Assembly (NCBI GenBank): GCA_020344415.1 | Contig: CP070825.1 | Coordinates: forward strand, 3,046,429-3,094,890 | Source: Candidatus Aminicenantota bacterium | GTDB lineage: Bacteria > Acidobacteriota > Aminicenantia > Aminicenantales > Aminicenantaceae | DNA: 48,462 nt | Direction of reading: 5' to 3' | Part shown: piece by piece, positions 25,654 through 35,439 of the stretch | Position numbering within the stretch: position 1 is the stretch's first letter | How the letters are laid out: each line of letters opens with the position of its first letter | Notes under the pieces: generated by a model | The model's database searches: none | What the model saw: the letters and a program-made list of their open reading frames with translations, nothing else | Told to the model about the DNA's origin: nothing | Translations under genes and position numbers: made by a program

Positions 25654-27576
25654 ATGTGTGGAATAGCAGGAATCCTCAACAGGAAAAAGGGGAATGTAAG
25701 CAAAGATCTTTTAGAATCTATGGCAATAACATTATCTCACAGAGGTCCTGACGGCGAGAAATTTATGATTCTCAATTCCCAAAATAAAAAATGGAGTCTT
25801 TTAAGCCGAAACGAACCTCATGATACTAAAGGAGACATTGGTTTTGCCCATAGAAGACTTTCAATTATTGACTTATCAGAACTAGCCTCTCAACCTATGA
25901 GTGACGAAGAGAATAACATATGGATAGTGCACAATGGGGAAATTTTTAACTATCTGGAGATCAAAGAAGACCTAATAAAGCTAGGCCATAGATTTCGTAC
26001 TCAATCAGATACAGAAGTGATTATTGAAGCTTATAAAGAGTACGGCAAAGACTGCTTAGGAAAACTCAATGGAATGTGGGCTTTTGTGTTATATGACTTA
26101 AAAAGAAACACCATCTTTGGAGCAAGAGATAGGTTTGGTATTAAACCTTTCTATTACCACTCATCAGATGAATATTTTGCTTTTTCATCAGAAATTAAAG
26201 CTCTTTTAAGATTACCATGGGTCTCTAGAGAGCCCTTCTTGCCTGTAATAAAAGATTATCTCTATTATTCAAGGGTTAACACTTCTAAATTTACTTTTTT
26301 TAAAGGAATCTATGAGCTTGAAGCAGGACATCTTTTTGAGATTGATTTAAATGCTGGATTTCATCTCAAAATCTCTAAATGGTGGGACCTGAGAGAGAAT
26401 CTTTCACCACTGCCTGAGAACAAGATGGATAAGTTCGAAAAATTTAGAGAACTGCTCCTTTCCTCTATCAAGCTGAGATTAAGGAGTGATGTTCCTGTGG
26501 GAACTTGTCTTTCGGGGGGACTGGACAGTTCAGCCATTGTAAGCCTGGCAAATCCGTTTCTCGATGAGGGTAACCAAAAAACATTCTCAGCAGTTCATCC
26601 AGGTTATAAACTCGATGAATCTACATATGTGGATGAAATAGCAAAAAACTATAATGTTATTCCCTATAAGTTATCTTTCAATGGTAAAAATCTCTTAAAT
26701 GACCTGGAAGATTTGTTAAATGCTCACGATGAGCCTTTTACTTCCACAAGCATATATGCTCAGTGGAAAGTGTTCCAGTTTGCCAAACAAAATGGAGTCA
26801 CTGTGACTCTTGATGGACAGGGCGCTGATGAACTTCTTGCAGGATACCCTTACTTTAAAATCGCCTACTGGTCTGAATTGATTCAGAAACTCGATATCGC
26901 AAGGCTTTTCGGAGAGCTGTCATCTGAGTCAATCTCAATCCCTCAATCCATCCTTAGTTTTTTCATGTCATTCTCTGGTTTCCTGCCACATAGAAGAATG
27001 ATCGCTCTTGCAGAATTGAAAGATCCTCAATACCGAACGAATTGGATAAATAAATATTATTTTAAGAAAACTCCCCTTCCGCCTTCTCCAATAAAAAGAA
27101 CGTTTATTTCACGCCTCAATCAAAGGCTCTATGAGATTTTTACCTGCGATGGATTACCTGGATTAATAAGGTATGCTGACAGAAATTCTATGGCACACAG
27201 CTTGGAATCAAGAATGCCTTTTCTTGACTACAGGCTTGTCTCTTACGTTTTCTCATTATCATCTGATTCCAAAATTAATAACGGATTAAGCAAGTATATC
27301 TTAAGGAAAGCCTTAATGAAGGATATCCCAGCAAAAATATCGGAAAGAAGAGACAAAATAGGTTTCGAGACCCCTGAGGCCGAATGGTTCCGTGATGAAT
27401 TGAGGAGTTTCATGGCTGATATTGTTCACTCAAAATCGCTGAAAAATAGAAATTATTATGATGTTAATAATTTGAAGAGATTGCTTGAGAAACACAGCAA
27501 AGGCACAATCAATGCAAGCCGGCCTCTCTGGAGGGCTATCAATCTGGAATTGTGGCATAGAAAATATATCGATTAG
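25654..27576 (+). CDS. asnB: Asparagine synthetase (glutamine-hydrolysing), AsnB family
   Basis: A 640-residue class II amidotransferase/synthetase. M-C-G-I-A-G begins the protein, so Cys2 is ready to act after Met removal, followed by SHRGPDGE, AHRRLSIIDL, VHNGEIFNY and RDRFGIKPFYY of the glutaminase domain. The ATP-binding motif S287-G-G-L-D-S292 and the QGADELLAGYPYF segment mark the synthetase domain. It converts Asp (or a related acid) and Gln to the amide with ATP. In O-antigen and capsule loci such enzymes are suspected of amidating uronic acids, a good fit with the uronic-acid pathway at 10453-13225. It ends the 20455-27576 operon. Compare the Cys-less homologue at 17326. Confidence 0.9.
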   Translation: MCGIAGILNRKKGNVSKDLLESMAITLSHRGPDGEKFMILNSQNKKWSLLSRNEPHDTKGDIGFAHRRLSIIDLSELASQPMSDEENNIWIVHNGEIFNYLEIKEDLIKLGHRFRTQSDTEVIIEAYKEYGKDCLGKLNGMWAFVLYDLKRNTIFGARDRFGIKPFYYHSSDEYFAFSSEIKALLRLPWVSREPFLPVIKDYLYYSRVNTSKFTFFKGIYELEAGHLFEIDLNAGFHLKISKWWDLRENLSPLPENKMDKFEKFRELLLSSIKLRLRSDVPVGTCLSGGLDSSAIVSLANPFLDEGNQKTFSAVHPGYKLDESTYVDEIAKNYNVIPYKLSFNGKNLLNDLEDLLNAHDEPFTSTSIYAQWKVFQFAKQNGVTVTLDGQGADELLAGYPYFKIAYWSELIQKLDIARLFGELSSESISIPQSILSFFMSFSGFLPHRRMIALAELKDPQYRTNWINKYYFKKTPLPPSPIKRTFISRLNQRLYEIFTCDGLPGLIRYADRNSMAHSLESRMPFLDYRLVSYVFSLSSDSKINNGLSKYILRKALMKDIPAKISERRDKIGFETPEAEWFRDELRSFMADIVHSKSLKNRNYYDVNNLKRLLEKHSKGTINASRPLWRAINLELWHRKYID

Positions 27577-27685
27577 GTCTTTCCAATTTTTATGCGATTC
27601 CCTTAGTTTTTTAAAGAACAATTAAGCATTTCTAATATTTTGCAAAAGCAATTTATATTCAGGAATTAAGTTTGTTCATCTTCTT

Positions 27686-29068
27686 ATGAGAAAAAGGCTT
27701 ATGACTACTGTTTCAAATCGTGTCAAAAAGCTTATCGTTGCAATAAATAATATAGAACAAAAAAAACTTTTTTGGCTTTGCTTTATTATTCTTGTTTTTG
27801 GATACACATTAACTCTCCTTGAACAAAAAATAGCATATAATGATTTATCTTTCTATAAAGGTAGTCGAAGTTACTCAGATATTGCCGAGAATTTAGTTAA
27901 TAAGGGTAAATATTCTCTCTACGGATCATCGCCAACCGCTTACCGTCCACCCATATACCCCTCATTCCTCTCCCTCATGATGATTTTATTTAAAGACAAC
28001 TGGCGCGTCGCTGGAGTCTCTTGTCAGTACATATTAGGGATCTTAGCCGGATTTTTGACTTTACTCTTAGCAAAAAAGTTTTCCAAAAACAACCTTGTAT
28101 TATTGATAACCGTAGGATTATTGATTTCTAACAGATTTTTTATGTATGAAGTTTTCCGTCTGCGGGAGACAACTTTTTATATTCTTTTCTCCCTATTATT
28201 TCTTTATTTTGTTAAAACACGCTCTTTGTCTGACTCCAGGATAGTTCTACTTGCTTTATTTGCTTCTCTCTCTTATCTGACCAAGCCAACAGGGCTTGTT
28301 CTTTTTGCAATGATATTCATATATATCTTGAAAGATCTTATTAAAAGCAGAAGATTTTTATATTTAAGAAAGTTATTATTTTTTTCATTAATTACAATTA
28401 TCATGATATCTCCATGGTATTACTATTTGCATAATAATTTTGATAGCATCCAATTCTTTCCAAGTTCTACAGTAGGAATAAATCTTTATAAGGGGAATAA
28501 TGAGAACTTTTTTTCATATTTTCCTTTAGTAGATGTGGACTATTATTCTCCCTTGATCAAACAATTTATCAGACAGAAAGGGATAGGAATTGAACAGTGG
28601 CCTCCTGAGGAACAATTTGAGCATTTAGTGGATCTCACCTTAAGAAAACATGCAGCGAAATATATCTTGTCTAACCCAATTTCGTTTATACTAAGAAGCT
28701 CTGCGAAGTTTACAGCGCTCTACTCACCTATTCCAATCCCTCTGGGAGGAGGAAAGCTGATTGAGGTCAACAATAAGATTAAAATAGACAGATTTCATTT
28801 CAGGATGAGTCCTACAAAATTAATAGGTACTCTATCTTGCTTTTTTTTCATCCTAGGATCTTTATTGTTATTATTGCGGAATAAAAAATACATATTGAAC
28901 AACAATATGTCCTATATTTTGCTCTATATCCTTTTAACCACAATTATATATGTAATAACATTTTCCGAGACAAGATTCCGACTGACACTTGATCCGATAT
29001 TGATCATAATGGCATCCATCTATTGGTCTGATTTGCTTAATTCCAGGTTTGCACAAGATAAAAATTAG
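27686..29068 (+). CDS. GT-C membrane glycosyltransferase (family 39-like)
   Basis: A 460-residue polytopic protein with about ten membrane helices. The first large loop contains SRSYSDIAENLVNKGKYSLYG and TAYRPPIYPSFLSLMMIL, the RPP-x-YP signature of ArnT/PMT_2-like transferases. Such enzymes use lipid-phosphate sugars on the outer face of the membrane. Interior features include YEVFRLRETTFYILFSLLFLY and YLTKPTGLVLFAMIF. The final region (FSETRFRLTLDPILIIMASIY) is also typical. An ATG at 27701 (residue 6) is an alternative start. A 109-base gap follows asnB, so it may have its own promoter. Confidence 0.78.
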   Translation: MRKRLMTTVSNRVKKLIVAINNIEQKKLFWLCFIILVFGYTLTLLEQKIAYNDLSFYKGSRSYSDIAENLVNKGKYSLYGSSPTAYRPPIYPSFLSLMMILFKDNWRVAGVSCQYILGILAGFLTLLLAKKFSKNNLVLLITVGLLISNRFFMYEVFRLRETTFYILFSLLFLYFVKTRSLSDSRIVLLALFASLSYLTKPTGLVLFAMIFIYILKDLIKSRRFLYLRKLLFFSLITIIMISPWYYYLHNNFDSIQFFPSSTVGINLYKGNNENFFSYFPLVDVDYYSPLIKQFIRQKGIGIEQWPPEEQFEHLVDLTLRKHAAKYILSNPISFILRSSAKFTALYSPIPIPLGGGKLIEVNNKIKIDRFHFRMSPTKLIGTLSCFFFILGSLLLLLRNKKYILNNNMSYILLYILLTTIIYVITFSETRFRLTLDPILIIMASIYWSDLLNSRFAQDKN

Positions 29069-29164
29069 CTAATTCTCCTAACCTCTATGATAGTAAATCA
29101 TTCTTCTCGAAATACAATTTTCAATAACAGCATCTAGCTGGCAAAAGATCAGAATGAAAAAATA

Positions 29165-30673
29165 ATGCAAAAAGATATGTTAAAAAATATTATGTATATA
29201 AAATCGCCTCTTATCGCAGTGTTGGTTTTCTTCATATCAGCTGTTGTCTTTAGTCAATATGGATTTGTTGGCACTCTTGTGAGGGATGATGCGAACTATG
29301 TCTATAGCGGCCAACAGATGGCACAGGGTATTCCTCCTTATAAAAGTATTTTTGATTATAAAGGACCCATAGCTCCGATGATCTCTGGAGCGGGTGCCAC
29401 AGTAGCAAGATTATTCAATACAGACGATATTCTTATAATTAGAATCACTTTTCTTATAGTCAGTTGCTTTGTTGTCGTCGGGATCTATTTCCTCGGGACT
29501 ATTCTATTTGAATCTTCACGAACAGGCTTTTTATCAGCTCTTGCTTTCATAGGTTTTTATGGATTTGGTAGACATGCCGCATCAGGGCCTCGGGCAAAGA
29601 CGCCTATGGTCCTCTTTGAGGTTCTTTCTCTTCTTCTAACAGCCAAAAAGAAATGGTTCTGGGCTGGAATCTGCGGTTCCCTTGCTTTTCTTACATGGCA
29701 ACCAACCGTCATTTATCTGGTTGTGACTATCTTCTTAGCCTTTACTCAGTCAGAGCAGGTTCGTGTGCGGGCACGGTCTGTGCTCCTTGCTGTTTCTGGT
29801 GCACTAATACCAATAATCGCAGTAAGTATATATTTTCTCTTGAATGGTGCTTTTCTTGACTTCATCGATGGCACGGTCCTGTTTAATATAAAAAATTTGG
29901 AACACGGTCCATTTTCCCTGTTAGGTAACTTAGGAGAGCCAATCAGTGCCGTTTACAAGGCCTATACTATTATGACAATTCCCATAATTCTTGGTTTTTT
30001 CATGCTGTTCGTAATATATATGTGGCGTATAAAACTCCACGGAAAAAAAATTATCCCTCTCGTATCTAAAGACCATTTTGCTGCATTCCTCCTGACGTTC
30101 CCTTTTCCTGTTCTTTGGTCAGTATTGTACTTTCAAAGTTATCCAGACTTTTATGTCCTTCTTCCCTACGCTGCAATCGGTTTTGGCTGGCTCTTATATC
30201 TTGCAATAGATGCTCTTAATGGAATAGAAGAAATTGGAGCCGGCTTAAAAAAGGCATTTTATCTGGTTCTATGTATTGGTTTAATAGGAGGAGCTGCAAT
30301 TGTTTATCGGAGAGCCTCAGAAAATGGACTTGTTGAGCAACGCCAATGGGCCCACCAGATCAAACATAAATTTGAACCTGATTTGAGACTTGTTTCCATA
30401 GGGGCTCCTGAAGTGTTAGTTTTGCTTCACCAGACTAATCCGAATCCATATGTGTATATTGTCAATGGAATTGACAAACGGATTGACGAAAAAACACAAG
30501 AAGGTTTCAACGGATGGCTGGAGGAACTGGAAAGATATGATCCTTCTGTTATAGCCTTTGGACAAACGAGAGGTCGATTCAAACCTAAGCTATTGAAATG
30601 GTTAGAAACTCATTTTCAAGAAACGAAAATAGGAGATTGGACCTTATTTATTAAAAATAGCAACCTCAAATAA
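29165..30673 (+). CDS. Polytopic membrane protein, GT-C glycosyltransferase-like
   Basis: A 502-residue protein with about ten or eleven membrane helices. The first external loop reads TLVRDDANYVYSGQQMAQGIPPYKSIFDYKGPIAPM; the paired acidic residues followed by a G-x-PPY...YKGP pattern occur in uncharacterised GT-C proteins annotated as family 39/87-like. The C-terminal 100 residues (from about 400) are non-membrane and may form the periplasmic domain. The acceptor and donor are unknown. It lies between another GT-C enzyme and the alkaline-phosphatase-like gene, with gaps of 96 and 139 bases; these stretches show no gene. Start ATG at 29165 has no clear ribosome binding site. Confidence 0.7.
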   Translation: MQKDMLKNIMYIKSPLIAVLVFFISAVVFSQYGFVGTLVRDDANYVYSGQQMAQGIPPYKSIFDYKGPIAPMISGAGATVARLFNTDDILIIRITFLIVSCFVVVGIYFLGTILFESSRTGFLSALAFIGFYGFGRHAASGPRAKTPMVLFEVLSLLLTAKKKWFWAGICGSLAFLTWQPTVIYLVVTIFLAFTQSEQVRVRARSVLLAVSGALIPIIAVSIYFLLNGAFLDFIDGTVLFNIKNLEHGPFSLLGNLGEPISAVYKAYTIMTIPIILGFFMLFVIYMWRIKLHGKKIIPLVSKDHFAAFLLTFPFPVLWSVLYFQSYPDFYVLLPYAAIGFGWLLYLAIDALNGIEEIGAGLKKAFYLVLCIGLIGGAAIVYRRASENGLVEQRQWAHQIKHKFEPDLRLVSIGAPEVLVLLHQTNPNPYVYIVNGIDKRIDEKTQEGFNGWLEELERYDPSVIAFGQTRGRFKPKLLKWLETHFQETKIGDWTLFIKNSNLK

Positions 30674-30812
30674 TACTATCCGCCTTTCTATTCTTAAATC
30701 ACAGGAAAGAGCACATATCTTCTTAGCGGATAAAAGCTGAATATGGGTGCGGCTTTCTTTGGAGTTTTTGTGATCTTGTACTTTAGCATAGATAAAAAAG
30801 ACTGACACATAA

Positions 30813-31730
30813 ATGAAATTAAAAAACATAAAAAACTTTAGAGATATTTTATTGATTTTCGACAAAGCTTTTTATCAATTACTGATGAGGTCCCGAACAA
30901 CCTTTATCATGGAAAAAGACTGGGACAATCTAATTATCCTTGATGGCTGTCGATATGATATGTTTAAAAAAAACAACTCTATTCCAGGTAAACTTGAATA
31001 TATCTATTCAAGAGGCTCCTCTACAGGCCATTTTTTAGCAGAAAATTTTAGCGCAAAATATTTTCCTGACACGGTCTATATCACAGCCAATCCACTAGTG
31101 AATTACTATGTTGAAGACTCCTTTTATGAAGTCGTGCCTGTTTGGAAGGATGGGTGGTATGAGCCATATAATACAGTTTTGCCAGGGACAATGGTTGATT
31201 ATGCAATAAGAGGGAATAAAGAATTTCCTGATAAACGGCTTATCATTCATTTTATGCAGCCACATTTTCCATTTATCGATAAACAAATGAGAAGGATTAT
31301 AGGCGAACACGAGGGAATTTTATCTAGAAACCTTTTATACGGAAAAGAAACGAAACATACACAAAAGGTATGGACTTTATTACAAGCAGGCAGAATAAAA
31401 AGAAATACCGTCTGGGATGCATACAACAAGAATTTAATCATAGTTCTAGAACAAGTAAAAAATTTACTACTTGAACTAAAAGGGAAGACAATAATAAGCT
31501 CTGACCATGCCAATCTGTTCGGGGAATGGCTCTTCCCTATTCCTCTAAAAGAATATGGACACCCAGGGGGTCTGTACAAAAAAGACCTCATAAAAGTTCC
31601 ATGGCTCATAATAGAGGCCGTGGAAAGAAAGGTTATTAGAAAAGAAGGCGGTATTAAGAAAAAATCTACAGCTGAAAAAACAGAAGATGAAGCCATCAAG
31701 GAAAAACTTAAAGCATTGGGCTATCTCTGA
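30813..31730 (+). CDS. Alkaline-phosphatase-fold (sulfatase-like) protein
   Basis: A 305-residue protein of the alkaline phosphatase superfamily, the group with DNLIILDGCRYDMF near the N-terminus (D44 probable metal ligand), RGSSTGHFLAENF, YITANPLVNYY, RLIIHFMQPHFPFID and late ISSDHANLFGEWL, matching the metal-binding S/T-D-H-G-E region of sulfatases but with DHAN in place of DHGE. There is no signal peptide or membrane anchor, so it is likely cytoplasmic. Relatives in glycan clusters are annotated as sulfatase-like hydrolase/transferase; the reaction could be phosphoester or sulfoester transfer. Family assignment is good, function uncertain. Confidence 0.7.
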   Translation: MKLKNIKNFRDILLIFDKAFYQLLMRSRTTFIMEKDWDNLIILDGCRYDMFKKNNSIPGKLEYIYSRGSSTGHFLAENFSAKYFPDTVYITANPLVNYYVEDSFYEVVPVWKDGWYEPYNTVLPGTMVDYAIRGNKEFPDKRLIIHFMQPHFPFIDKQMRRIIGEHEGILSRNLLYGKETKHTQKVWTLLQAGRIKRNTVWDAYNKNLIIVLEQVKNLLLELKGKTIISSDHANLFGEWLFPIPLKEYGHPGGLYKKDLIKVPWLIIEAVERKVIRKEGGIKKKSTAEKTEDEAIKEKLKALGYL

Positions 31731-31809
31731 TTGATTAAGCCCAGCCCATTATGAGTGCTTTAAACATCAACCTTCCCATCATGCCCATTTTGTTGCCGAT
31801 TTTCAAAAA

Positions 31810-32889
31810 ATGAAAAAAATCAGCATCCTGACAACTAATAACATGAAATCAAAAATGTACTTTTTTCCACTTCGTCTTCACGCAAAAAAGCTGAACGAGT
31901 CAGGGCTCTCTTTCAAATATTTTTACAAAATAAATCCAGAAATATTCGATGGTGACCAGATTGTTTTAGATCAAAAGTTTTCCAGGCATTACTGGCAGGG
32001 CAGAAAAGAAGAGATGTTTAAGTTTTTCTCGAAAGCAAAAAAGAGCTGCCAAAAACTCTTATGGTTTGACACTACAGCCAGTACAAGTGTTCTTGAACCA
32101 GAGGCTCTTCCTTTTGTTGACGCTTATTATAAGGGCCTTGTTCTAAAAGATTTGAATTCCTATTCTAAACCTTTCTATTCCAATAGAATCTTTTCAGATT
32201 ACTACCACAAAGAACTCAGTATCACTGATACAAAGCCGCCTGAGACATCTTATGTGAAATCTGATAAAGACATAGATAAGATCAAACTATCCTGGAATTA
32301 TTCGCTCGCTGGCCATTTTGGGATACAATCAAGAGCTTACAATAGGTTGCGCAGCATCTTTCCGCTTCCGTATTTTTATTCCGTTAAGTTTTTCTCTCCA
32401 GAAAAAGAACGACCCGTTGACATCAGTTGTCGCATTGCCCTTGATTACGGAAGAGAGACGATTTCTTATCAGCGGAAAGAAATCAGGCGCCTTTTACAGG
32501 AAAGATATGAACTTGATTTTTCCCGCTTATCTCTAATCAAATACATAAGAGAAATACGGAACTCAAAAATTGTTACCTGCCCATTCGGATGGGGAGAGAT
32601 CACCTACAGAGATTTTGAAGTAATCCCATGCGGCGCTGCCCTGATGAAACCGGACATAGATCATCTTGAAACCTGGCCTCCCCTTTACATAAAAGACAAA
32701 ACCTATATCAGTCACAGTTGGGATCTGAGTGATATTGGGGAAAAAATCGAATATTACCTTGAAAACAGAAGATATACTGCCATAGCCCAGAACGCTCAGG
32801 ATCTTTACCAAAGGTATCTTTATGAGAAAAAAGGACACGATGAATTTGTGGAAAGGGTTCTTCGAATCTTTGATGATAGAGAAGATTGA
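31810..32889 (+). CDS. GT1-like protein of unknown specificity
   Basis: A 359-residue soluble protein. The N-terminal two-thirds is not recognised with confidence (MKKISILTTNNMKSKMYFFPLRLHAKKL, LWFDTTAST). The C-terminal third has VTCPFGWGEITYRDFEVIPCGAALMKPDIDHLETWPPLY followed by YISHSWDLSDIGEKIEYYLEN, the pattern of the Glyco_trans_1_2 domain found in glycosyltransferases and exostosin-like proteins, with an acidic residue and the cysteine of the cGa-x-LxKPD motif. No membrane segments. It most likely transfers a sugar in the cytoplasm. No ribosome binding site is visible before ATG 31810. Function beyond this is unknown. Confidence 0.65.
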   Translation: MKKISILTTNNMKSKMYFFPLRLHAKKLNESGLSFKYFYKINPEIFDGDQIVLDQKFSRHYWQGRKEEMFKFFSKAKKSCQKLLWFDTTASTSVLEPEALPFVDAYYKGLVLKDLNSYSKPFYSNRIFSDYYHKELSITDTKPPETSYVKSDKDIDKIKLSWNYSLAGHFGIQSRAYNRLRSIFPLPYFYSVKFFSPEKERPVDISCRIALDYGRETISYQRKEIRRLLQERYELDFSRLSLIKYIREIRNSKIVTCPFGWGEITYRDFEVIPCGAALMKPDIDHLETWPPLYIKDKTYISHSWDLSDIGEKIEYYLENRRYTAIAQNAQDLYQRYLYEKKGHDEFVERVLRIFDDRED

Positions 32890-32955
32890 AGTCAAAAAAT
32901 TATAGCAGAGGTTAGAGTCTTAAGTTTGAATAAGATTATGAATGGGATTTTTTAA

Positions 32956-34230
32956 ATGTTAAGGAAGATTTTAAATACCAAAAATACAGACTTCTCTCTT
33001 ATCCGAGGTTTAAAAAATGCTTCCTATATGAGTGTTGGTAATCTGATTTCTCAGTTTGTAGGCCTCATAGGATTTATCTTTATTGCACGTCTCTTTGGCC
33101 CAAAAAATTATGGCATTTATACCACTGTCCTGGCTTTTGTTACATTCTTCCATTTGTTTCTTTTTGGGGGTCTAGCAAAGGCTATCATCAGAGAAGGAAG
33201 CAAAAGAAAAGAAGATTTTGAACAGATTTTAGAAACCACTATCGGAGTAAGGATTCTCTTTATCATCCTGGCCTTGTTCATATGTTTGGGAGCGACTTTT
33301 TTCACTAATTATCCAGATTATCTAAAGCTTTTCATAATCATCTATAGCTCTGAAATTGTTTATTATGGACTCGACTCATTCATCGGTGTGATATACCAAA
33401 CCACAGAAAAGATGCAGTATTTGGCTTATTTTTCTGTTTCCACAAGAGTATTAGTGACAGGCTTGTCAATTATTTTTCTTTTCTTAGGAGCAGGAGTCCT
33501 TACAATTCTCATAATAAATCTTCTATGCAAATTTGCGGTTCTTATTGTTAATTTCCTCTATTCAAAAAGATATATAAGATTTAAGTTCAATATCAATCCG
33601 AGAATTGCATCACCTATTCTCAAATCGATGTTCATCTTCACGCTCATTAAGTTCATAAACGTCCTTGCAGTAAAAATCGATATACTGATGATTTCACTTT
33701 TGTCCACGTCCAGAGATGTCGGGATCTATGGTGTTGCCCATGAAATCGCAAGAGAGGGTCTGCTGTTGAGAAACATTGTGGCCACTGCTTTTTTCCCGAT
33801 AGCCGTGAAGTTTTTCCACTCAAATGCTATAAAAATAAAAACTCTTTTAACTTATTCTATTGCTCTATTTTCTGCGGTTTTCGCAGGGTGTTTTCTTTTA
33901 TCTTTTTTTGCTCAAGACTTGGTGATTTTGGTATTTGGAATAAAATATAATCATTCCGGATACATTCTGAGTTATTTGATTTTCTATCTTCCTCTTGCTT
34001 TCTTGACACTTCCTTTCGCAACTTCTCTTCAAGCTACTCATAATGAAAAAATCCTTCTTGTCGTCTACAGTCTCGGTGCAGCCTTAAATGCTCCCCTGAA
34101 TATAATCTTTTTTTATAAATATGGACTAATCGGGATTGCCTATTCAACTCTGGTCGTATTTTTTGTTCAAAGTCTATCTATATCTTTTTTGGCGTTGCGT
34201 AAACTGAAAGCCCAAGGTTATCTGGAATAA
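32956..34230 (+). CDS. Wzx-type oligosaccharide flippase
   Basis: A 424-residue MOP-superfamily polysaccharide transporter with about twelve membrane helices. The N-terminus (NASYMSVGNLISQFVGLIGFIFIARLFGPKNYGIYT) and the internal VAVKIDILMISLLSTSRDVGIYGVAHEIA are typical Wzx segments; the C-terminal half has GLIGIAYSTLVVFFVQSL. It flips lipid-linked repeat units across the membrane. This is the only intact flippase here; the other, at 14591, has an internal stop, so this one probably serves the pathway. The next gene's ATG follows its stop with no gap. Confidence 0.9.
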   Translation: MLRKILNTKNTDFSLIRGLKNASYMSVGNLISQFVGLIGFIFIARLFGPKNYGIYTTVLAFVTFFHLFLFGGLAKAIIREGSKRKEDFEQILETTIGVRILFIILALFICLGATFFTNYPDYLKLFIIIYSSEIVYYGLDSFIGVIYQTTEKMQYLAYFSVSTRVLVTGLSIIFLFLGAGVLTILIINLLCKFAVLIVNFLYSKRYIRFKFNINPRIASPILKSMFIFTLIKFINVLAVKIDILMISLLSTSRDVGIYGVAHEIAREGLLLRNIVATAFFPIAVKFFHSNAIKIKTLLTYSIALFSAVFAGCFLLSFFAQDLVILVFGIKYNHSGYILSYLIFYLPLAFLTLPFATSLQATHNEKILLVVYSLGAALNAPLNIIFFYKYGLIGIAYSTLVVFFVQSLSISFLALRKLKAQGYLE

Positions 34231-35355
34231 ATGGACAATCCAAAAAAATTCTGTTTTGTTATGCCTGCCTTTTACCTTGAGCCTAACGACATAAAAGGAG
34301 GCTCTGAAACCCAGGCTTATCTGATAGCCCAAGAACTCCTAAAAAGAGGATGGGAAGTTCATTATATAAGAGAGAACAATCAGCAGTTGGGACAGCAAGA
34401 AAAAATCAATGAAATTGTTGTTCATTCCTTAACTGAAAGACACACTAAATTAAAATGGCTAAACACTCGACAGCTTTCTTGCCTGATGGAAGAGATCAGG
34501 GCTGATGTTTGGTATTGTCGAGCAACTGTTTCCTATGTTTTTCCTGTGTGGCTAAACGCAAGAAAAATTGGCGGCAAAGTATTATGGTCGTGCTCCAGTG
34601 ATAGATTCTTATCTAAACGGTTAATAAAAGAAATGAAGAAAGAAAGTTTTTTGCGTAAGATTGCTTCCTATATCGATAGGTTCCTCTTTCTGAAGACTAT
34701 AAGAAAAATTGACTTGGTAATTTTACAAAGTCAAAGACAAAAAAAAATGCTCAAAGAAAATTGGAAATTAAAAGGAGAGGTTATCTATAATAGCCAACCT
34801 GTTGTTCCTCTTAAAAATTGGGAAAGAAAACCACTGATTCTATGGATAGGCCGTCTCATGTTCAGAAAACATCCTGAGAGATACTTAGAAGTTGTAAAAA
34901 GATTAAAAGGAAGACCTTACGAATTTCTAGCACTGGGAAAAGAGTCAGAAGAACTTGGATTTCTGGAAGAATTTGCAAAAACAGAAAACGAGGTCCCAAA
35001 CTTTAGATACTTAGGAGAGATAGAGAGAGAAAAACTCTTTGGATTGCTGGAGAGAGCAAAATTGATTATCAACACAAGTGATTATGAAGGATTCTCAAAT
35101 ACTTTCATTGAGGCTTGGATGCATGGAGTCCCTGTTGTTTCTTTGAAAGCGGACCCAGACGATTTAATTAAAACATGTGAGCTTGGACGTGTTTCTACCG
35201 AGATGGAGAAGCTCATTAAAGATGTTGAAGAACTTATGGAAGATGAATATTCGTGGAAGATTATATCGGAAAGAGTGAAAAAATTTTCAAGAGAAAGATT
35301 TGATATAAAAAAGAGCGTAGACTCATTGATATACCATATTAACAATATCCACTGA
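34231..35355 (+). CDS. GT4-type glycosyltransferase
   Basis: A 374-residue GT-B transferase. KKFCFVMPAFYLEPNDIKGGSETQAYLIAQELLKRGWEVHYIR is the acceptor-domain start, VWYCRATVSYV and DLVILQSQRQKKML lie in the N-terminal domain, and the donor half has LILWIGRLMFRKHPERYLEVV, FRYLGEIEREKLFGLL and SDYEGFSNTFIEAWMHGVPVV with E-x7-E. It immediately follows wzx (TAA then ATG), which suggests that it assembles the unit this Wzx exports. Sugar specificity unknown. Confidence 0.85.
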   Translation: MDNPKKFCFVMPAFYLEPNDIKGGSETQAYLIAQELLKRGWEVHYIRENNQQLGQQEKINEIVVHSLTERHTKLKWLNTRQLSCLMEEIRADVWYCRATVSYVFPVWLNARKIGGKVLWSCSSDRFLSKRLIKEMKKESFLRKIASYIDRFLFLKTIRKIDLVILQSQRQKKMLKENWKLKGEVIYNSQPVVPLKNWERKPLILWIGRLMFRKHPERYLEVVKRLKGRPYEFLALGKESEELGFLEEFAKTENEVPNFRYLGEIEREKLFGLLERAKLIINTSDYEGFSNTFIEAWMHGVPVVSLKADPDDLIKTCELGRVSTEMEKLIKDVEELMEDEYSWKIISERVKKFSRERFDIKKSVDSLIYHINNIH

Positions 35356-35439
35356 GATGCCTTTGCAGATGAATTTCCCGAACTCGATGAGAATCTACAA
35401 TAAAGAGTGCACTCTCACTTTTAAAGGGAACAAGGGAAA

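Noticed and set aside
31247..31699. 150-codon open frame on the minus strand
   Set aside because: It lies wholly inside the alkaline-phosphatase-like gene on the other strand, and its translation shows no domain.
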